The position numbers and the translations under genes are program-made. From Nocardioides sp. L-11A (GTDB taxonomy: Bacteria; Actinomycetota; Actinomycetes; Propionibacteriales; Nocardioidaceae), in contig CP124680.1 of NCBI GenBank assembly GCA_029961745.1, positions 3,782,001-3,846,000 of the forward strand: DNA of 64,000 nucleotides, written 5' to 3'. Below, piece by piece: positions 37,494 to 48,100 of this stretch; the stretch's first letter is position 1; each line of letters begins with the position of its first letter. Below the pieces are notes generated by a model, which made no database searches, had not been told where the DNA came from, and was given only the letters and a program-made list of their open reading frames with translations.

Positions 37494-37781
37494 TCAGATC
37501 GGTGGGCTCCAGGCGAGGAGACCCGGGACGGTGGCGGCATTGCTGCCACGGTGGTCCGTGCCGGCGATGGCGCGCTCCCGCTTGGCATCGATGGCCACGA
37601 CGGCGAACGGCGCACCCGCAAACGGCGCAACGGTGGTCGGAACCGTGGCCGGACGCGCGGCGATGCCCTGGACCTCGAGGGTCGCAAGGGCAGCGGTGGC
37701 ACAACCGAGGGTCGCGGACAGCGTGGGCTGCCAGGCGGACGTCATCACCGGGAAGACCGGGTTCATCGTCATGTTCTCCAT
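37494..37781 (-). CDS. Leader ORF upstream of whiB7
   Basis: This 95-residue ORF (starts MENMTMNPVFPVMTSAW) has a strong ribosome-binding site, AAGGAGGT eight bases before ATG. It is Ala/Val/Pro-rich with no recognised domain. It lies inside the predicted whiB7 transcript, between the promoter and the attenuator hairpin, where other actinobacteria carry a regulatory uORF. Its length is greater than the usual short uORFs, so it may be a real protein as well as a sensor of ribosome speed. The low-complexity composition calls for caution. Confidence 0.5.
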   Translation of the reverse strand: MENMTMNPVFPVMTSAWQPTLSATLGCATAALATLEVQGIAARPATVPTTVAPFAGAPFAVVAIDAKRERAIAGTDHRGSNAATVPGLLAWSPPI

Positions 37782-37855
37782 CAGGGCCACCTCCTTCGGT
37801 GCGTACGGGCGCCAGCCGTGCCAGGGCTGTGATGCGCAGTGGAACTTGCCTGACG

Positions 37856-37885
37856 ACCGTAATGGCCCGTCATCAGGACGCGCAA
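37856..37885 (-). promoter_or_regulatory. Predicted whiB7 promoter
   Basis: On the minus strand a -35-like TTGCGC and a TANNNT-type -10 (TACGGT) are 18 bases apart, and the sequence immediately upstream of the -35 is very A/T-rich (GATAAATGAT and longer A tracts up to 37920). An A/T tract next to the -35 is the WhiB7 AT-hook recognition feature, consistent with autoregulation. Confidence 0.55.
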
Positions 37886-37938
37886 ATCATTTATCGGGAT
37901 TTTTCGAGGTTTTTTCAAACCCGGCGTCGGGAGCCTCC

Positions 37939-40014
37939 TCAGCCGCCCTCGGCGACGAGCGCGAGCACCGCCTCGCCGTACCGCTCGATCTTGTGGGGAC
38001 CCACCCCGTTGACCTTCGCCAACGCGGCGATCGAGGCCGGCTTGTGCTCGGCGATCAGCTCGAGGGTCGCGTCGGTGAACACGACGTACGCCGGCAGCGG
38101 CTTGCCGTCCTCGCCGCCCTCTCGCGCGATCTCCAGGCGCCAGGCCTTGAGCCGCTCGAACAGCGCCTCGTCGTAGCGCACCGGGTGGTGGGCGCAGCGG
38201 CCGCGCTTCTTCTCCGCCGCGCTCGACAGCGGCTGGAGGCAATCACGGCAGCGGGCGACCTTGGTCCGGCCGCGGGTCTGCTGAGGCTGCTGGCCGGCCG
38301 GGAGCATCGGGACGATGAACCGCGAGGGCTGCCGCCGCGGCGCCTGCCCGGGGTTGCGGGCGGCCGACCACGACACACTCAGCTCGCGCCGAGCCCGGGT
38401 GACGCCGACGTAGAGCAGGCGCCGCTCCTCCTCGACCGCGTCGGGCCGGGCGCCGCCCTGCTCGGCGTAGACGATCGGCACCGTGCCGTCCTGGACGCCG
38501 CAGCAGAACACGGCGTCCCACTCCAGGCCCTTGGCGGCGTGGAAGGTCGCCAGGGTGACGCCGTCGGCGCTCGGCGCGTGCTGCTCGGTCGCACGCCGGT
38601 CGAGCTCCTGCACGAAGCTCGCGACCGAGGCCTCGATGCCGTGCTCGGTGGCGAACTCCTCGGCCTGGTCGGCCAGTGCCTGGAAGGACTCCCACCGATC
38701 GCGGACCTGTCCCCGGGAGGTCGGCGGCTCGGCCGTCCACCCCATGCCGCCGAGCACCCCCTTGACGACCTCGAGCCACGGGCTGTCGTCGCCCTCGCCC
38801 GAGCGTGCGGCCCCCCGCAGCCGGGTGACGGCCTCCAGCACCTCGCGCCGCTCGAAGAACCGGGCCGCGCCGCGGACGACATAGGGGATCCCGCGGTCGG
38901 CCAGGGCGTCCTCGAAGGTCTCGGACTGGGCGTTGATGCGAAACAGCACCGCCATCTCGCCGTACGTCGTCCCGGCGCGCTGCAGCCGCAGGATCCGGTC
39001 GGCCACACCGCGGGCCTCGGCGACCTCGTCGGGCTCGCCCACGAACCGGACCGCCGAGCCGGACCCCTGCTGCGAGCGCAGGTCCACGCCCGCACTCGAC
39101 GTCCCCGCCAGCAGGGTGTTGGCGGTCGCGACCACCTCCGGCGTCGAGCGGTAGTTGCGCACCAGCTCGATCGAGGTCGTGCCCGGGTAGCGCTTCGGGA
39201 AGTCGCGGAGGTAGTTCGCGTCGGCGCCCGCGAAGCTGTAGATCGTCTGGGCCGGGTCGCCGACCACGCACAACTCGTCGCGCCCGCCCAGCCACAGGTC
39301 GAGCAGCGCGGACTGCAGGGGCGAGACGTCCTGGAACTCGTCGACGACGAACCATTTGTACTGCCGCCGCACCTGCGCCGCGACCCGTTCGTCGGAGGCC
39401 AGCACGCCCGCGGTCAGCAGCAGGACGTCCTCCATGTCCATCCGGCCCTGGTCGCGCTTGACCTGCTCGTAGGCCGCGATCACCCGCCCGATCGTCTCCG
39501 GCGTCTGGTCGGCGACCGAGCGTCCCTTGGCCGGCGCGATCCGCGGGTAGTCGTCGGCGCCGACATTGCTGACCTTGGCCCACTCGATCTCGGAGGCCAG
39601 GTCGCGCAGCAGCGCCTGCTCGGCGCGCAGGCCCAGCGTGCGGCACGCCGCGGCCAGCATCGGGATCTTGGACTCGGTGAGGGTCGGCAGCTCGGTGCCG
39701 TGCACGTGCGGCCAGAAGTAGCGCAGCTGGCGCAGCGCCGCGCTGTGGAAGGTCCGTGCCTGCACCCCCGGGGCGCCGAGCTGGCGCAGCCGCTGCCGCA
39801 GCTCACCGGCGGCCCGCGTGGTGAAGGTGACCGCCAACACCTCGGTCGGCGCATAGACCCCCGTCATCACCCCGTGGGCGATCCGGTGGGTGATCGCCCG
39901 CGTCTTGCCCGTCCCCGCGCCCGCCAGGACCCGCACCGGCCCCCGCAGCGTCTCGGCCACCTGTCGCTGCTCCGGGTCGAGCGCGGAGAGGAGTCGTTCG
40001 ATGGACTCGGACAT
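37939..40014 (-). CDS. uvrD2: UvrD2-type superfamily 1 DNA helicase
   Basis: This 691-residue helicase has Walker A GAGTGKT (32-38), DEFQD in motif II, motif III GDPAQTIYSF, and the VRNYRSTPEV and LLYVGVTRAR motifs. A Cys-rich patch (CRDCLQPL, then a Cys and His pair) precedes a C-terminal HRDC domain (about 610-690) ending NGVGPHKIERYG. UvrD2 with HRDC and a tetracysteine motif is the mycobacterial Rv3198c type, needed for DNA metabolism. It is divergent from the mycoredoxin gene. Confidence 0.95.
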   Translation of the reverse strand: MSESIERLLSALDPEQRQVAETLRGPVRVLAGAGTGKTRAITHRIAHGVMTGVYAPTEVLAVTFTTRAAGELRQRLRQLGAPGVQARTFHSAALRQLRYFWPHVHGTELPTLTESKIPMLAAACRTLGLRAEQALLRDLASEIEWAKVSNVGADDYPRIAPAKGRSVADQTPETIGRVIAAYEQVKRDQGRMDMEDVLLLTAGVLASDERVAAQVRRQYKWFVVDEFQDVSPLQSALLDLWLGGRDELCVVGDPAQTIYSFAGADANYLRDFPKRYPGTTSIELVRNYRSTPEVVATANTLLAGTSSAGVDLRSQQGSGSAVRFVGEPDEVAEARGVADRILRLQRAGTTYGEMAVLFRINAQSETFEDALADRGIPYVVRGAARFFERREVLEAVTRLRGAARSGEGDDSPWLEVVKGVLGGMGWTAEPPTSRGQVRDRWESFQALADQAEEFATEHGIEASVASFVQELDRRATEQHAPSADGVTLATFHAAKGLEWDAVFCCGVQDGTVPIVYAEQGGARPDAVEEERRLLYVGVTRARRELSVSWSAARNPGQAPRRQPSRFIVPMLPAGQQPQQTRGRTKVARCRDCLQPLSSAAEKKRGRCAHHPVRYDEALFERLKAWRLEIAREGGEDGKPLPAYVVFTDATLELIAEHKPASIAALAKVNGVGPHKIERYGEAVLALVAEGG

Positions 40015-40087
40015 GGCGGGGGAACATCTCCTTCACGGGCATGGTTGGGTGGACGCACAGACCCTAGACGGCGGAGGCGACACAACG

Positions 40088-40345
40088 ATGAGCTCGTTCA
40101 CGATGTACACCACTCCCTGGTGCGGCTACTGCAAGCGGCTCAAGAGCCAGCTCGACCGGGAGGGCATCGCCTACGACATCGTCGACATCGAGCAGCAGCC
40201 CGAGGCCGCCGCGATCGTCGAGTCGGCCAACAACGGCAACCAGACCGTGCCGACCCTGGTCTACACCGACGGCACCGCGCAGACCAACCCCAGCGTCGCC
40301 CAGGTCAAGGCCAAGCTCGACGAGCTGGAGCAGATCGGAGCCTGA
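40088..40345 (+). CDS. mrx1: Mycoredoxin
   Basis: This 85-residue thioredoxin-fold protein carries the active site PWCGYCKRL with Cys12 and Cys15, and the cis-Pro TVPTLVYTDG loop. Mycoredoxins reduce mycothiol mixed disulfides in actinobacteria. Placement opposite uvrD2 matches Rv3198A. The ATG gives the standard length for the family. Confidence 0.92.
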   Translation: MSSFTMYTTPWCGYCKRLKSQLDREGIAYDIVDIEQQPEAAAIVESANNGNQTVPTLVYTDGTAQTNPSVAQVKAKLDELEQIGA

Positions 40346-40357
40346 GCCGAGGGCGGC

Positions 40358-41278
40358 TCACCAGCTGCCCGGGAGCGGAGCGCCGTACCAGTCCTCGACG
40401 AGCGAGCGGCTGATCGAGACCCCACCGGGCAGCACCAGCGTTCCCGCGTGGGCCTGCTCCCGCATCTCCTCGCGGGTGAACCATCGCGCGTCCTCGACCT
40501 CGTCGTCGTCCAACCGGATCTGCTCGGACACCGCCCGGCCGTGGAAGCCCAGCATCAGGCTCGACGGCAGCGGCCAGGGCTGGTTGCCGAAGTAGCTCAC
40601 CTCGCCGACCGCGACCCCGGTCTCCTCCAGCACCTCGCGGCGTACGGCGTCCTCCAACGACTCCCCCGGCTCGCAGAACCCGGCCAGCGTCGAGAACCGT
40701 CCCTCCGGCCAGGTCCGGTTGCGTCCGAGCAGGCATCGCTCGTCCGGCGCTCCCGGCTCGCCCGCCGCGATCAGCATGATCACCGCCGGGTCCGAGCGCG
40801 GGAACTGCGGCTTCCCGCAGCCGGTGCACACCAGCTCGTGCCCGGCCGCCCGCGCGACGAGCGCCCCGCCGCAGCGGGGGCAGAACCGGTGCGCCCAGTG
40901 CCACTCGGCCAGCCCGATCGCGTGGAACACCAGGGGCGCGACCCCCGGCCCGTCCGCCGCGCCGCCCCCGAGGAACGGGAGCAGCCCGCGCAGCGGCAGC
41001 CAGCGCTCCGGCTCGGCCTTCGCGACCTCGCCCGGCACGATCACTGCCCACCAGGTCACGTCGCCGCGCGCGCCCAACAGCACCCGTACGCCGTCCGGCG
41101 CGTCCGCCGTCGAGACCCACTCCAGCCCGTCGGGGCCGGGGCGGACCCGGGTGCCGGCGATCACCAGCACCTGCCCGGTCGGATCGGCCCACCGCTCCGC
41201 CAGCCACGCCTCGTCGGTCCGGAGCAGTCCGAGTCGGTCGTGCGGATCGGCGACCAGGGACAGGTGCGGAAACGTCAC
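40358..41278 (-). CDS. nudC: NADH pyrophosphatase / RNA-decapping Nudix enzyme
   Basis: This 306-residue protein has a zinc ribbon (FCPRCGGAL and ELVCTGCGK), a Nudix box GFCEPGESLEDAVRREVLEE with the catalytic Glu residues, and the NudC-specific NQPWPLPSSLMLGF motif after it. NudC cleaves NAD(H) and removes NAD caps from RNA. It is convergent with the mycoredoxin gene. The order uvrD2-mrx1-nudC is the same as in mycobacteria. Confidence 0.93.
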   Translation of the reverse strand: MTFPHLSLVADPHDRLGLLRTDEAWLAERWADPTGQVLVIAGTRVRPGPDGLEWVSTADAPDGVRVLLGARGDVTWWAVIVPGEVAKAEPERWLPLRGLLPFLGGGAADGPGVAPLVFHAIGLAEWHWAHRFCPRCGGALVARAAGHELVCTGCGKPQFPRSDPAVIMLIAAGEPGAPDERCLLGRNRTWPEGRFSTLAGFCEPGESLEDAVRREVLEETGVAVGEVSYFGNQPWPLPSSLMLGFHGRAVSEQIRLDDDEVEDARWFTREEMREQAHAGTLVLPGGVSISRSLVEDWYGAPLPGSW

Positions 41279-41309
41279 GCCACGAGACTAGTCGGGGCTA
41301 ATCTGGGTC

Positions 41310-41813
41310 ATGGACGCCAGCACCCTCCGAGCCGCGCAGGCACCGTTGAAGGAGCGCTACCGCGCCGACCCCGCGACGGCACGCACGACCACCGCCGCCA
41401 CCGGCGACTACCGGGCACCGGACGTCACCGCCACGATCGGCGGCTTCGCCGGCCCGGTCCGCGCCGGACTCCACACCGCCACCGGGGGCGACGGCAGCGA
41501 CGCCTGCTCGGCCGACCTCCTGCTCCAGGCCGTCCTCGCCTGCGCCGGCGTGACCCTGCGGGCCGTCGCCATCGCCATGGGCGTCGAGATCCGCACCGCA
41601 CGGCTCCGCGCCGACGGCTGGTGGGACGCCCGTGGCACGCTCGGGATCGACCGCGCCGCACCCGTCGGTGTCCAGGACATCGTGGTCACCCTCGCTGTCG
41701 ACACCGACGCGGACGACGCCGCGCTGGACCGCCTCGCGACCGCCACCGAGCGCTACTGCGTGGTCGGGCGCAGCCTGGCCCAGCCACCGGAGATCCGGGT
41801 CGTGCGCATCTGA
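41310..41813 (+). CDS. OsmC/Ohr family peroxiredoxin-like protein
   Basis: This 167-residue protein has the OsmC fold with the two redox cysteines in VLACAGVTLRAVA (about residue 80) and ERYCVVGRSL (about 150). OsmC proteins reduce organic hydroperoxides or hypochlorite-derived peroxides. It starts on ATG 31 bases from the divergent nudC gene. Confidence 0.88.
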   Translation: MDASTLRAAQAPLKERYRADPATARTTTAATGDYRAPDVTATIGGFAGPVRAGLHTATGGDGSDACSADLLLQAVLACAGVTLRAVAIAMGVEIRTARLRADGWWDARGTLGIDRAAPVGVQDIVVTLAVDTDADDAALDRLATATERYCVVGRSLAQPPEIRVVRI

Positions 41814-41840
41814 CCCGGGCCACGACGGCGGCATCGTCCC

Positions 41841-44800
41841 TCAGCGCAGCAGGGCCTCCACCTCCTCGCGGCCCGGCAGTCCGTCGGGCTCCACGAGCTC
41901 GCCGGTGCGGACGTAGAAGAAGCCCGCCCGAACCCGATCGGGATCGATGCCCTCGAGCTCCGCCCACGCCAGCCGGTAGAGCGCGAGCTGCAGCGGATCG
42001 GCGCCGTGCCGGGCCCCGGTCTTCCAGTCGACCACGAGGAAGGAGCCGTCGGGCTCGGCGTAGACAGCGTCGATCCGCCCTCGAACGACCTGACGTGCGC
42101 CGCCGTCCGTGCCGAGGACGAGGGCGAACGGGGCCTCGACCGCGTGCGGCTCGCGGCTGCCGAAGGGCCCCTCCTCGAAGCGGGCCACCAGCTCCTTGAG
42201 GTCCGCCTCGTCGTCGATGCCGGCGTCGGCGCGGCCGGCGAGCTCGTCGGGGTCGAAGAGGCCCTGCTGGCCGAACCGGGCCTCGACCCACGCGTGGAAG
42301 CGGGTCCCGAACCGCGCGGCCGGAGCGGGCGGGCGCGGCATCGGCCGCGCCAGCTCACGGGCGAAGGCCTCCGGGTCATCGCGCAACCGGCTCAGCGCGG
42401 TGGCCGAGAGCGACGACGGAAGCGGGACGACGACCTCACTGCCGGCCGTCGACGCGAGACGGGCCTCGGCGAGGAGCTGCTCGATCTCGGCATCCCACTC
42501 CGCGACCCGGGCCGCCGTGACGATGTCGAGTCCGGGATCGGGCGCGGACGGGTCGGCCGCAGCCACCCGGGCCGCCGCGTCGAGGCGGCGCCGCGCCTCC
42601 TCTCCCATGCCATCGACCGGCCAGGGCCGCGACGGGTCCTCGGCGTCATAGGGGTTGGCCGCTCCCTTCTCAGGCCGGGTGAGCCACGGCTCGGGGGCCA
42701 GGTCCCAGGAGGTGAGCGTCTCGCGCACCGACTCCTGGAAGGACGAGGGACCGTAGGGCGTCTTCCTCGGTCCCCACTGGTAGGACGACACCGTGAGCCG
42801 GTGGGCCGCGCGGGTGAAGGCGACGTAGCCGAGCCGCAGTTCCTCGTCGGCCTCGTGCGCCTTCGAACGCCGCCGGTAGTCGTCGAGCGCGGCCTTGTCG
42901 AAGCCCTCGAGCTGGGGGAGGTCGCCCGCGTCGCCGCGCAGCGGCGCCGGCAGCACCGCCGGGGACGACATCCACAGCGTCCGTCCCTGCGCGGAGGGGA
43001 AGCGGGACTCGCAGACTCCGACACAGAACACGGTGTCCCACTCCAGCCCCTTGGAGCGGTGCACGGTGAGCAGCTTGACGGAGTCGGCCTCGGTCGGCGT
43101 CGCGACGTCGAGGCCGTTGCCCTGGTCGTCCTCGGCGGTGAGATAGGCGAGCAGGGCCGGCAGGGAGACGTCGCCGTCGACGGCCTGGAAGTCGGCGACC
43201 GCCTTGACGAACAGGTCGAGGTTGTCGCGGCGGGCAGCGGCGGCCGGGCTCACCGCCGAGGCGAGCTCCACGTCGGCACCGGTGACGTCGACGATCCGGC
43301 GGACCAGGTCGAGCAGCGGCTCCCCCACGGCCGAGCGCAGCAGGCGCAGCTCGTCGCGCAGCAGCCCGAACCGCGACCGGGCCTCGTCGGAGTAGGCCGC
43401 CTCCCCCGGATCGGCCAGCGCGTCGTCGAGGCACGGGATCTCGGCAGGGTCGATGCCGTCGGCGATCGCGACGAGCTGCTCGGCCACGGACACCTGCTCG
43501 ACCGCCCGGCCGCGGCGGCCCGCCAGCTCGCCGGCACGTTGACCGAGCAGACGCAGGTCGCGCGGCCCGATCGCCCAGCGTGGCCCGGCGAGCAGGGTCA
43601 GCAGGGCGGCGTTGTCGGTGACGTCGTGCAACAGCCGCAGCACTGCCACGATCTCGGCGATCTCGGGCAGCCGCAGCAGCCCGGAGAGGCCGACGATCTC
43701 GACGGGGATGCCTGCCGTGGTCAGCGCGTCGAAGACCAGCTCGGCGTGCGCGTTGTCGCGGGTGAGCACGCCGATGCCGGCCCAGTCGCCCGGGTCGCCG
43801 CCGTAGGCCCCGCGCACCGCCTCGGCCAACCAGGCGAGCTCGTCGCGCTGTGTCTCGAAGGTGAGTGCCTCGACCACGCCGGCGGTCGCGCCGTCGGGCG
43901 CCCGCAGCCGCGCCACACCCGCGCCACGCAGCTCCAGGGCGTCGTAGAGCGGCTCGGCGAGCCGGCTGGCGACCGCGAGGATCCGGCGGTCGGAGCGCCG
44001 GTTGACGGTCAGCGCGTAGGTCGTGGAGGTGCCGTCGACCGCCGGGAAGGTGGTGGCGAAGTTGAGGATGTTGGCGACCGACGCGCCGCGCCAGCCGTAG
44101 ATCGCCTGGTTGGGGTCGCCGACCGCCGTCACCGCGTGGCCGAGCCCGGTGTCGGGATCGGGGCCGGAGAACAGCCGGGAGAGCATGATCGCCTGGGCGA
44201 CGGAGGTGTCCTGGTATTCGTCGAGCAGCACCACCTTGAACCTCCCGCGCTCGACGGCGCCGACCTCGGGCCGCTCGGCGGCGAGCCGGGCGCCGAGCTC
44301 GATCTGGTCGGAGAAGTCCATCAGGCCCAGGTCGCGCTTGAGCCGTCGGTACGCCGCCACGAGCTGCAGCAGCTCGGCACGCCGATCGATCGCGTTGATC
44401 GCCTTGTCGCCGGCATCGACGTAGGTCTTGCGCGCCTTGCCGGCCAACTCCTCCTCACGCGCCCGCTCGAAGCCGCGCCGTGCCGCGGCGTCGTGCTCGA
44501 GCACCCGCTCGGGGGTGACCAGGTGCTCGCTCATCGCCGCGTCGAGGGCGAGCAGGTTCTGGATCGCGGTCTCCGGGTGGTCGGTCAGCAGGTCGATCTG
44601 ACCGGTGAACCGGTCGACGGCCCGCGCGCCGAGCTGGTAGCGCGCGGCGTCGGTGATCACCCGGGTGTCGGGCTCGTGCCCGATCCGCAGGCCGTGGTCG
44701 GTGAGCAGACCGGAGGCGTAGGCGTTGTAGGTCGCGACGGTCGGCTCGAGCACCTCGTCGGTCTCGTCGCCGGCGCCGGGCCCGCCAGGACCGCCGGGAG

Positions 44801-45122
44801 CACCGACCTCGTCGAGCGCGCCGGCGTCGCGCAGCGCCGTCCGGATCCGCTGCCGCAGCTCGGCGGCGGCCTTGGTCGTGAAGGTCAGGCCGAGCACCTC
44901 CTCGGGCCGGACCTGGCCGGTGAGCACGAGGTAGACGACCCGGGCGGCCATCAGCGTGGTCTTGCCCGACCCCGCCCCGGCGATGACGACGGCGGGGCGC
45001 AGCGGCGCACTGATCGCGGCCCACTGCTCCTCGCTCGGCGGGAAGGGCGCCTTCATCGCCCGCTGCAGGTCGGCGGGGGTCTCGATCGCCATCGGGATCC
45101 GGGCGGCGGTCGCGGCGGTCAC
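41841..45122 (-). CDS. adnB: Helicase-nuclease AdnB subunit
   Basis: This 1,093-residue protein has an SF1A helicase motor with Walker A AGAGSGKTTL (about residue 49), LLDEYQDTSVAQ and VHRSKGLEWDTV, and a RecB-type nuclease domain in the last 250 residues with FLVVDWKTGAR and LQLALYRLAW (the QxxxY motif). AdnB is the lead motor of the actinobacterial AdnAB double-strand-break resection complex. The GTG start overlaps the adnA stop (GTGA). Confidence 0.94.
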   Translation of the reverse strand: MTAATAARIPMAIETPADLQRAMKAPFPPSEEQWAAISAPLRPAVVIAGAGSGKTTLMAARVVYLVLTGQVRPEEVLGLTFTTKAAAELRQRIRTALRDAGALDEVGAPGGPGGPGAGDETDEVLEPTVATYNAYASGLLTDHGLRIGHEPDTRVITDAARYQLGARAVDRFTGQIDLLTDHPETAIQNLLALDAAMSEHLVTPERVLEHDAAARRGFERAREEELAGKARKTYVDAGDKAINAIDRRAELLQLVAAYRRLKRDLGLMDFSDQIELGARLAAERPEVGAVERGRFKVVLLDEYQDTSVAQAIMLSRLFSGPDPDTGLGHAVTAVGDPNQAIYGWRGASVANILNFATTFPAVDGTSTTYALTVNRRSDRRILAVASRLAEPLYDALELRGAGVARLRAPDGATAGVVEALTFETQRDELAWLAEAVRGAYGGDPGDWAGIGVLTRDNAHAELVFDALTTAGIPVEIVGLSGLLRLPEIAEIVAVLRLLHDVTDNAALLTLLAGPRWAIGPRDLRLLGQRAGELAGRRGRAVEQVSVAEQLVAIADGIDPAEIPCLDDALADPGEAAYSDEARSRFGLLRDELRLLRSAVGEPLLDLVRRIVDVTGADVELASAVSPAAAARRDNLDLFVKAVADFQAVDGDVSLPALLAYLTAEDDQGNGLDVATPTEADSVKLLTVHRSKGLEWDTVFCVGVCESRFPSAQGRTLWMSSPAVLPAPLRGDAGDLPQLEGFDKAALDDYRRRSKAHEADEELRLGYVAFTRAAHRLTVSSYQWGPRKTPYGPSSFQESVRETLTSWDLAPEPWLTRPEKGAANPYDAEDPSRPWPVDGMGEEARRRLDAAARVAAADPSAPDPGLDIVTAARVAEWDAEIEQLLAEARLASTAGSEVVVPLPSSLSATALSRLRDDPEAFARELARPMPRPPAPAARFGTRFHAWVEARFGQQGLFDPDELAGRADAGIDDEADLKELVARFEEGPFGSREPHAVEAPFALVLGTDGGARQVVRGRIDAVYAEPDGSFLVVDWKTGARHGADPLQLALYRLAWAELEGIDPDRVRAGFFYVRTGELVEPDGLPGREEVEALLR

Positions 45123-48100
45123 TGGGTCACCACCGCTCCCGCGCTCTTGGCCGGGCACAGCGACACGAACGTGCAGGTGCGGCACTGCTGGCCGGCGACC
45201 GCCGGGAACCGCTCCGTGCGGATCAGCGACGCGGCGTGGGTCAGCCGGGCGCGCAGCTCGTCGCGCTCCGGTCCGTCGTCGGCGTGGAGCGGCTGGCGCT
45301 GGACGGTCGCGTCGGGTCCGCCGTCGGTCAGTCCGAGCTGGACCAGCTCGGCGCCACCGGCCCGGCGCGGTGCGGCGTCGGGCTCCCCCGGCGGCGGGTC
45401 GAGCGCACCGTGGTCGACGGCGTACTGGTAGAGCGCGAGCTGGACGTGGGTCTTGACGGACACGTCGCTGGGCTTCGAGCGGCCGGTCTTCAGGTCGACC
45501 ACGACGACCCGCCCGTCGGTGTCGAGCTCGACGCGGTCGGCATATCCCGTCACCTGGACCTGCTCGCCGCCGACCTCGACCACGGTCGAGAACCGCTCCT
45601 CGCGACCGATCAGCGCGCGCGGGTTGGCCTCGTGCCAGTCGACGAAGCGCTCCAGCGCCGCGCGGACCCGGTCGTGCTCGCGCTGCTTGGACCACGGGGT
45701 GCGGAAGTCGAGGCGGTCCCACACCTCGTCGACATAGGCCATCAGAGCGTCGGGATCGGGTGGCGCGTCGCCGGCGGCCACCCGCTCGGCCAGGGCATGC
45801 ACCAGCTCGCCGAGGTTGGCCGACTGGTGGGCCCGTCCGACGCCGCCCGCCTCCCGGGTCAGGAACCACTGGGTCGGGCAGACGGCCAGCGAGTCGAGCA
45901 TGCTCGCCGACACCGGGACCGGCCGGTCCTCGTCGCGGATCGGCTCCGCGGACCGGCTGGGCGCGCGGGTGCCCCACCAGGTGGCCGGATCGGCGGCCGG
46001 CACGGCTGGGCGCCGACCGACCCGCTCGCCGGCGAGCCGGGCCAGGCGCCGGGCCGCAGCGTCCTGGAGCGCGGGGTCGGCGTCGGGATCGGCGAGGGTG
46101 CGCCGCAGCTCGGCCACGAGCCCGTCGAGCGACAGCGGCCGCGGCGGCCGGCCGACGACGTGCTCGACGGTGGAGCCCAGCTCGTCGAGGAAACGTGAGG
46201 GCTGCTCGCCCTCGTCCTCCGCCGACCGGACGGCGGTCACGACCAGCCGCTCGCGGGCCCGGGTGCACCCGACGTAGAAGAGCCGGCGCTCCTCCATCAG
46301 CAGCTCGCGGGCGGTGAGCGGCGGGACCACCGAGCCGACCAGGCCGCCCTCGGTCGTGGGACCGATCCGGTCGGCCTGGAGCAGCGTGGAGCGGCGCCGG
46401 AGATCGGGCCATCCCTCCGCCTGCACGTGGGCGAGGACGACCAGGCGCCATTCGAGGCCCTTGCTGCGGTGCGCGGTCAGCAGGCGTACGGCGGCCCCAC
46501 GCGCCCCTCGGTCCGCGAGGGTGTCGGCCGGGATCTCCTGCTGGACCAGGCCCTCCAGGAAGGGCGCGACCGCCAGGTGCTCGCGGCGCTCCCCGGCGCG
46601 GACGGCGACGTCGAAGAGGGCGCAGATCGAGTCGAGGTCGCGGTGCGCCCAGCGCGCCGCGGCACCCCCGGTCTCGACCGAGCGTCGCAGCCGCTGCGGC
46701 CACGAGGTGCCGGACCACAGGGTCCACAGCAGCTCCTCCGCACTCGCGCCGGCCTCGAGATCGGCGCGCGCCCGGCCCAGGAGCTCCGCCAGTCCGCGGG
46801 CCCGCTCCGCCTCCGCCGCGTCGATCGCGGCGAGCTGGGACGCGTCGAGGACGGCGAGACGCACCAGCTCGCGCGAGCTGCGGGGCGTCCCGCCGGTCTC
46901 CTGGCACCGGTCCTTCTCGCGCCGGCGCAGCAGCCGGGCCAGCCGCCGGACGTCGCCGGCGTCGAGCCCGCCGAGCGGTCCGGTCAGCAGCGCCTCGGCC
47001 CGCGCGGCGTCGACGTGCTCGACGTGCTCGGGATCGTCGTTGTGGAGGTTGACGACGGCGCGCAGGCCCTCGAGCAGCGGGAGCACCGCAGGGTCGCGGA
47101 CCAGCGGCACCTCGTCTCGCGCCACCTCGACCGGCACTCCGGCGGCACCCAACGCCCGGCGCAGCGGGCCGATGCTCGCGCGACCGGACCGCACGAGCAC
47201 GGCCATCTCGTCCCACGGCACGCCGTCCTCGAGATGGGCACGACGGAGCAGGTCGGCGAGGTGCTCGGCCTCGGCCCGCTCGGTGTCGAAGGTGCGGACC
47301 TGGACCCGCCCCGGCCCGTACGCCGCCCCGTCGGCCCGCGGCGCGAGGAACCGCTCGCGCGCCTCGGCGGGGATGGTCCCCCGTAGCCCGATCCGACCGG
47401 CGACCCGCTGGGCCGGCGCGAGGATGCCGGGCCCGAACCGCCGCACCGTGCGCAGCGCCACGACGTCGGCGGATCCTCCGTCGGCGCGCGGGAACTGGGT
47501 CGGGAACTCCAGGATGCCGCGCACCTCGGCACCCCGGAAGCCGTAGATCGACTGGTGCGGGTCGCCGACGGCCACCAGGTCGCGGCCGTCGCCGGCGAGC
47601 GCCTGCAGCAGCGCCACCTGCCCGGGATCGGTGTCCTGGTACTCGTCGACGAAGACGTGGCGGAACTGCTCGCGCAGCTCGGCGCGGTGGACCTCCGCCT
47701 CGATCCGCGCCCGCCGGATCAGGTCGGCGTAGTCGGTCGCGCCGAGCGAGTCGAGGGAGTCGAGGTACTGCTCGAGGAAGAGGCCGGCGGCGACGTACTC
47801 CTCGATGCCCTCGCTCTCGCCGAGCCGGCGCAGCGCCTCGCCGTCGAGGCCCTTCTCACGGGCCCGACCGAGCACGGCATGGACCTCGCGCGCGAAGCCG
47901 CGGGTGGCCATCGCCTGCCGGAACCGCTCGGGCCAGCGCACCGACTCGGGATGGTCGGCGAGGAGCTCGCGCAGGACGACGTCCTGCTCGGGCGCGGACA
48001 GCAGGCGCAGCGGCGCCTCGTAGAGACCGGCCGGCGCGTAGCGGCGGACCAGGGCGTAGGCGAAGGAGTGGAAGGTCGAGCTCAGCTGGGTGCCGGTGGT

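Noticed and set aside
42006..45431. Long plus-strand ORF opposite adnB
   Set aside because: Gly/Val/Asp/Arg-rich translation without any domain, antisense to a helicase-nuclease gene.
41841..47216. A single 1,791-codon minus-strand frame suggesting an AdnA-AdnB fusion
   Set aside because: Only the part below 45122 encodes AdnB; the upstream part is out of frame with the real AdnA gene and has shadow composition. The GTGA overlap shows two separate genes.
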